From: CADCTB01 sp038214685
GTDB taxonomy: Bacteria > Actinomycetota > Acidimicrobiia > Acidimicrobiales > AC-14
Reading direction: 5' to 3'
DNA: 6,728 nucleotides
Assembly: GCA_038214685.1 (NCBI GenBank)
Contig: JBBQRO010000183.1
Coordinates: forward strand, 1 to 6,728
Part shown: in pieces, positions 5,828-6,728 of the stretch
Layout: the number at the start of each line of letters is the position of its first letter
Position numbering within the stretch: position 1 is the stretch's first letter
Position numbers and translations under genes: made by a program
The notes under the pieces: model-generated
What the model was told of the DNA's origin: nothing
Database searches by the model: none
The model's input: only the letters and a program-made list of their open reading frames with translations

Positions 5828-6553
5828 ATGACGACGACCTTCGCCGAGGACTGGGCGCATCTGTGCCGGGGTTCCCGACTGACCATCACCCTGGCCGGCT
5901 GGGCTGCGGCCGAACCGGCCCTGGGCGGGCTCGGCCTCGACGACGTGATGCGCCGGGCCCGGGCCAGCTCGGCCGACCTGGCCGCCAGCGACGCCACCCT
6001 GGCCGCGCTCCTCCGCCTCGGCCGGGGTGACCAGCTGGCCCAGCGGACCGTCCTGCAGGCGATCATGCCTCGCCTTGTCGGTATCGCCGGTCGTCATGCC
6101 GGCCGGGGCCGGTGGAGCGTCGGGGAGGTGACGGCCGACTTGGCCGCTGTCGCCTGGGAGGAGCTCAACGGCGCCGAGGGCCGCTGGAGGGGTCACTTGG
6201 CCGCCCGGCTCTGCGACCTCGTCGAGTGGCGCTACCGGCAGGCTCGCCGCCACGAGCGGTACGAGGACCCGACCGGCGACATAGCCGGCGCGGTCGACCG
6301 CTCCCCTCGGGTCGGCGAGCACGGGGTCCGTGACCGGCTCGACGTGACCCGTCTTCTGAAGGGTGCGGTGGACCGGGGGGTGATCGGGCCGGAGGCGGCC
6401 CGGCTTCTCGAGCACGCCGCCTTCGACGGCCTCACCGACGTGGAGATCGCCGCCTGCCGCGGTGGGAGCGCCGCTGCGGGCAAGAAGTCCCGGCAGCGTG
6501 CCGCCGCCGCCCTGCGCGCCCACCCGGCCGCCCTGGCCCTTCTGGCCGGCTAG
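5828..6553 (+). CDS. Sigma-70-like transcription regulator
   Basis: A 241-residue cytoplasmic protein resembling the sigma factor-like proteins found in actinobacteria, which keep a region 4-type helix-turn-helix. Residues 67-90 (GDQLAQRTVLQAIMPRLVGIAGRH) and 104-143 (DLAAVAWEEL to VEWRYRQARRHERY) match the core helices. The C-terminal part 174-236 (RLLKGAVDRGVI, LLEHAAFDGLTDVEIAACRGGSAAAGKKSRQRAAAAL) resembles region 4, with LTDVEIAA as the first helix and SAAAGKKSRQRA as the recognition helix. No clear region 2 promoter-melting motif is seen, so a full sigma role is unproven. I chose ATG 5828 because codon signature starts there; the frame is open far upstream with no good start. No Shine-Dalgarno site precedes it, so initiation may be leaderless or weak. 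Its TAG shares CTAG with the stop of the opposing gene. It may control the divergent operon. Confidence 0.72.
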   Translation: MTTTFAEDWAHLCRGSRLTITLAGWAAAEPALGGLGLDDVMRRARASSADLAASDATLAALLRLGRGDQLAQRTVLQAIMPRLVGIAGRHAGRGRWSVGEVTADLAAVAWEELNGAEGRWRGHLAARLCDLVEWRYRQARRHERYEDPTGDIAGAVDRSPRVGEHGVRDRLDVTRLLKGAVDRGVIGPEAARLLEHAAFDGLTDVEIAACRGGSAAAGKKSRQRAAAALRAHPAALALLAG

Positions 6554-6728
6554 CACGGCCCCTCCTCGCCGTCGTCGGCGGCAGGGTCGCCGTCGATCAG
6601 GCTGGCTCGTCGCATGTGCTGGTCGGTGTTGACCACCGACTCCAGGTTCGGGGGGACCAGGTGCTTGGCCACCAGTGACCGGTCGCCCACCTTCCACACC
6701 GCACGGCCCCGCTTCAACCCACGGATGA
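6550..6728 (-). CDS. C-terminus of a conjugation-type (VirB4-like) ATP-binding protein, partial
   Basis: Fifty-eight codons ending in TAG (6552-6550), with the N-terminal part beyond the window. It begins IRGLKRGRAVWKVGDRSLVAK, followed by HLVPPNLESVVNTDQHMRRA and an acidic tail DGDPAADDGEEGPC. Actinobacterial VirB4/TraG-like ATP-binding proteins in comparable loci end with a similar RGL..GRA.WK.G.RS..V.H block, then a TD-containing strand. Third codon bases are nearly all G or C, and the stop lies tail to tail with the sigma-like gene, supporting the frame. The catalytic domain is not visible, so the ATPase class rests on this short tail alone. If right, the locus combines a conjugation-type ATPase with Tad genes. 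Confidence 0.55.
   Translation of the reverse strand, partial: IRGLKRGRAVWKVGDRSLVAKHLVPPNLESVVNTDQHMRRASLIDGDPAADDGEEGPC

Noticed and set aside
4949..6697. Minus-strand open frame of 582 codons over the sigma-like gene
   Set aside because: Over 5828-6553 it is a shadow of the plus-strand regulator. Only its last part (4949-5053, perhaps up to about 5512) shows any coding signature.

Overview
The window is very GC-rich, with third codon positions almost all G or C, few intergenic bases and many 4-base stop/start overlaps. Protein types (TadA/CpaF-like ATPase, TadB-like membrane protein, SAF-domain protein, ParA-like protein with a GVTT P-loop, secreted PKD-like protein, sigma-like regulator) point to an actinobacterium (Streptomyces, Acidimicrobiia or a relative). 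I cannot place it further from sequence alone.

Layout. On the minus strand, read from about 5.4 kb down to 1, is a tightly packed operon: two very small hypothetical reading frames (5202-4949), a single-pass membrane protein with a probable NTF2-like outer domain (4952-4278), a secreted PKD-like protein whose frame is interrupted by one in-frame TAA (4293-3331), a CpaB/RcpC-like SAF protein (3320-2646), a ParA/TadZ-like protein with a degenerate P-loop (2649-1807), a TadA/CpaF secretion ATPase (1814-471) and the N-terminal 158 residues of a TadB-like inner-membrane platform protein (474-1, running off the window). Most junctions overlap by 4-16 bases, so translation is probably coupled. At the right edge is the minus-strand C-terminus of another protein (6728-6550), resembling actinobacterial conjugation-type (VirB4-like) ATPases. 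Between it and the operon lies a plus-strand gene (5828-6553) for a sigma-70-like regulator; its stop codon interlocks with that of the ATPase in a shared CTAG.

The genes look like part of an envelope-spanning Tad-like or hybrid Tad/type IV secretion machine: CpaF would power it, TadB would form the membrane platform, the ParA-like protein would place or regulate it, and the SAF, NTF2-like and PKD-like proteins would be extracytoplasmic parts. The sigma-like protein may control it. The divergent stretch 5376-5827 carries six copies of ACCAGAC, three of them in a perfect 12-bp tandem repeat, directly upstream of the regulator.

The observations most worth a second look are the single in-frame stop in an otherwise intact secreted protein, the switching coding frame around 4949-5375, and the ACCAGAC repeat cluster.
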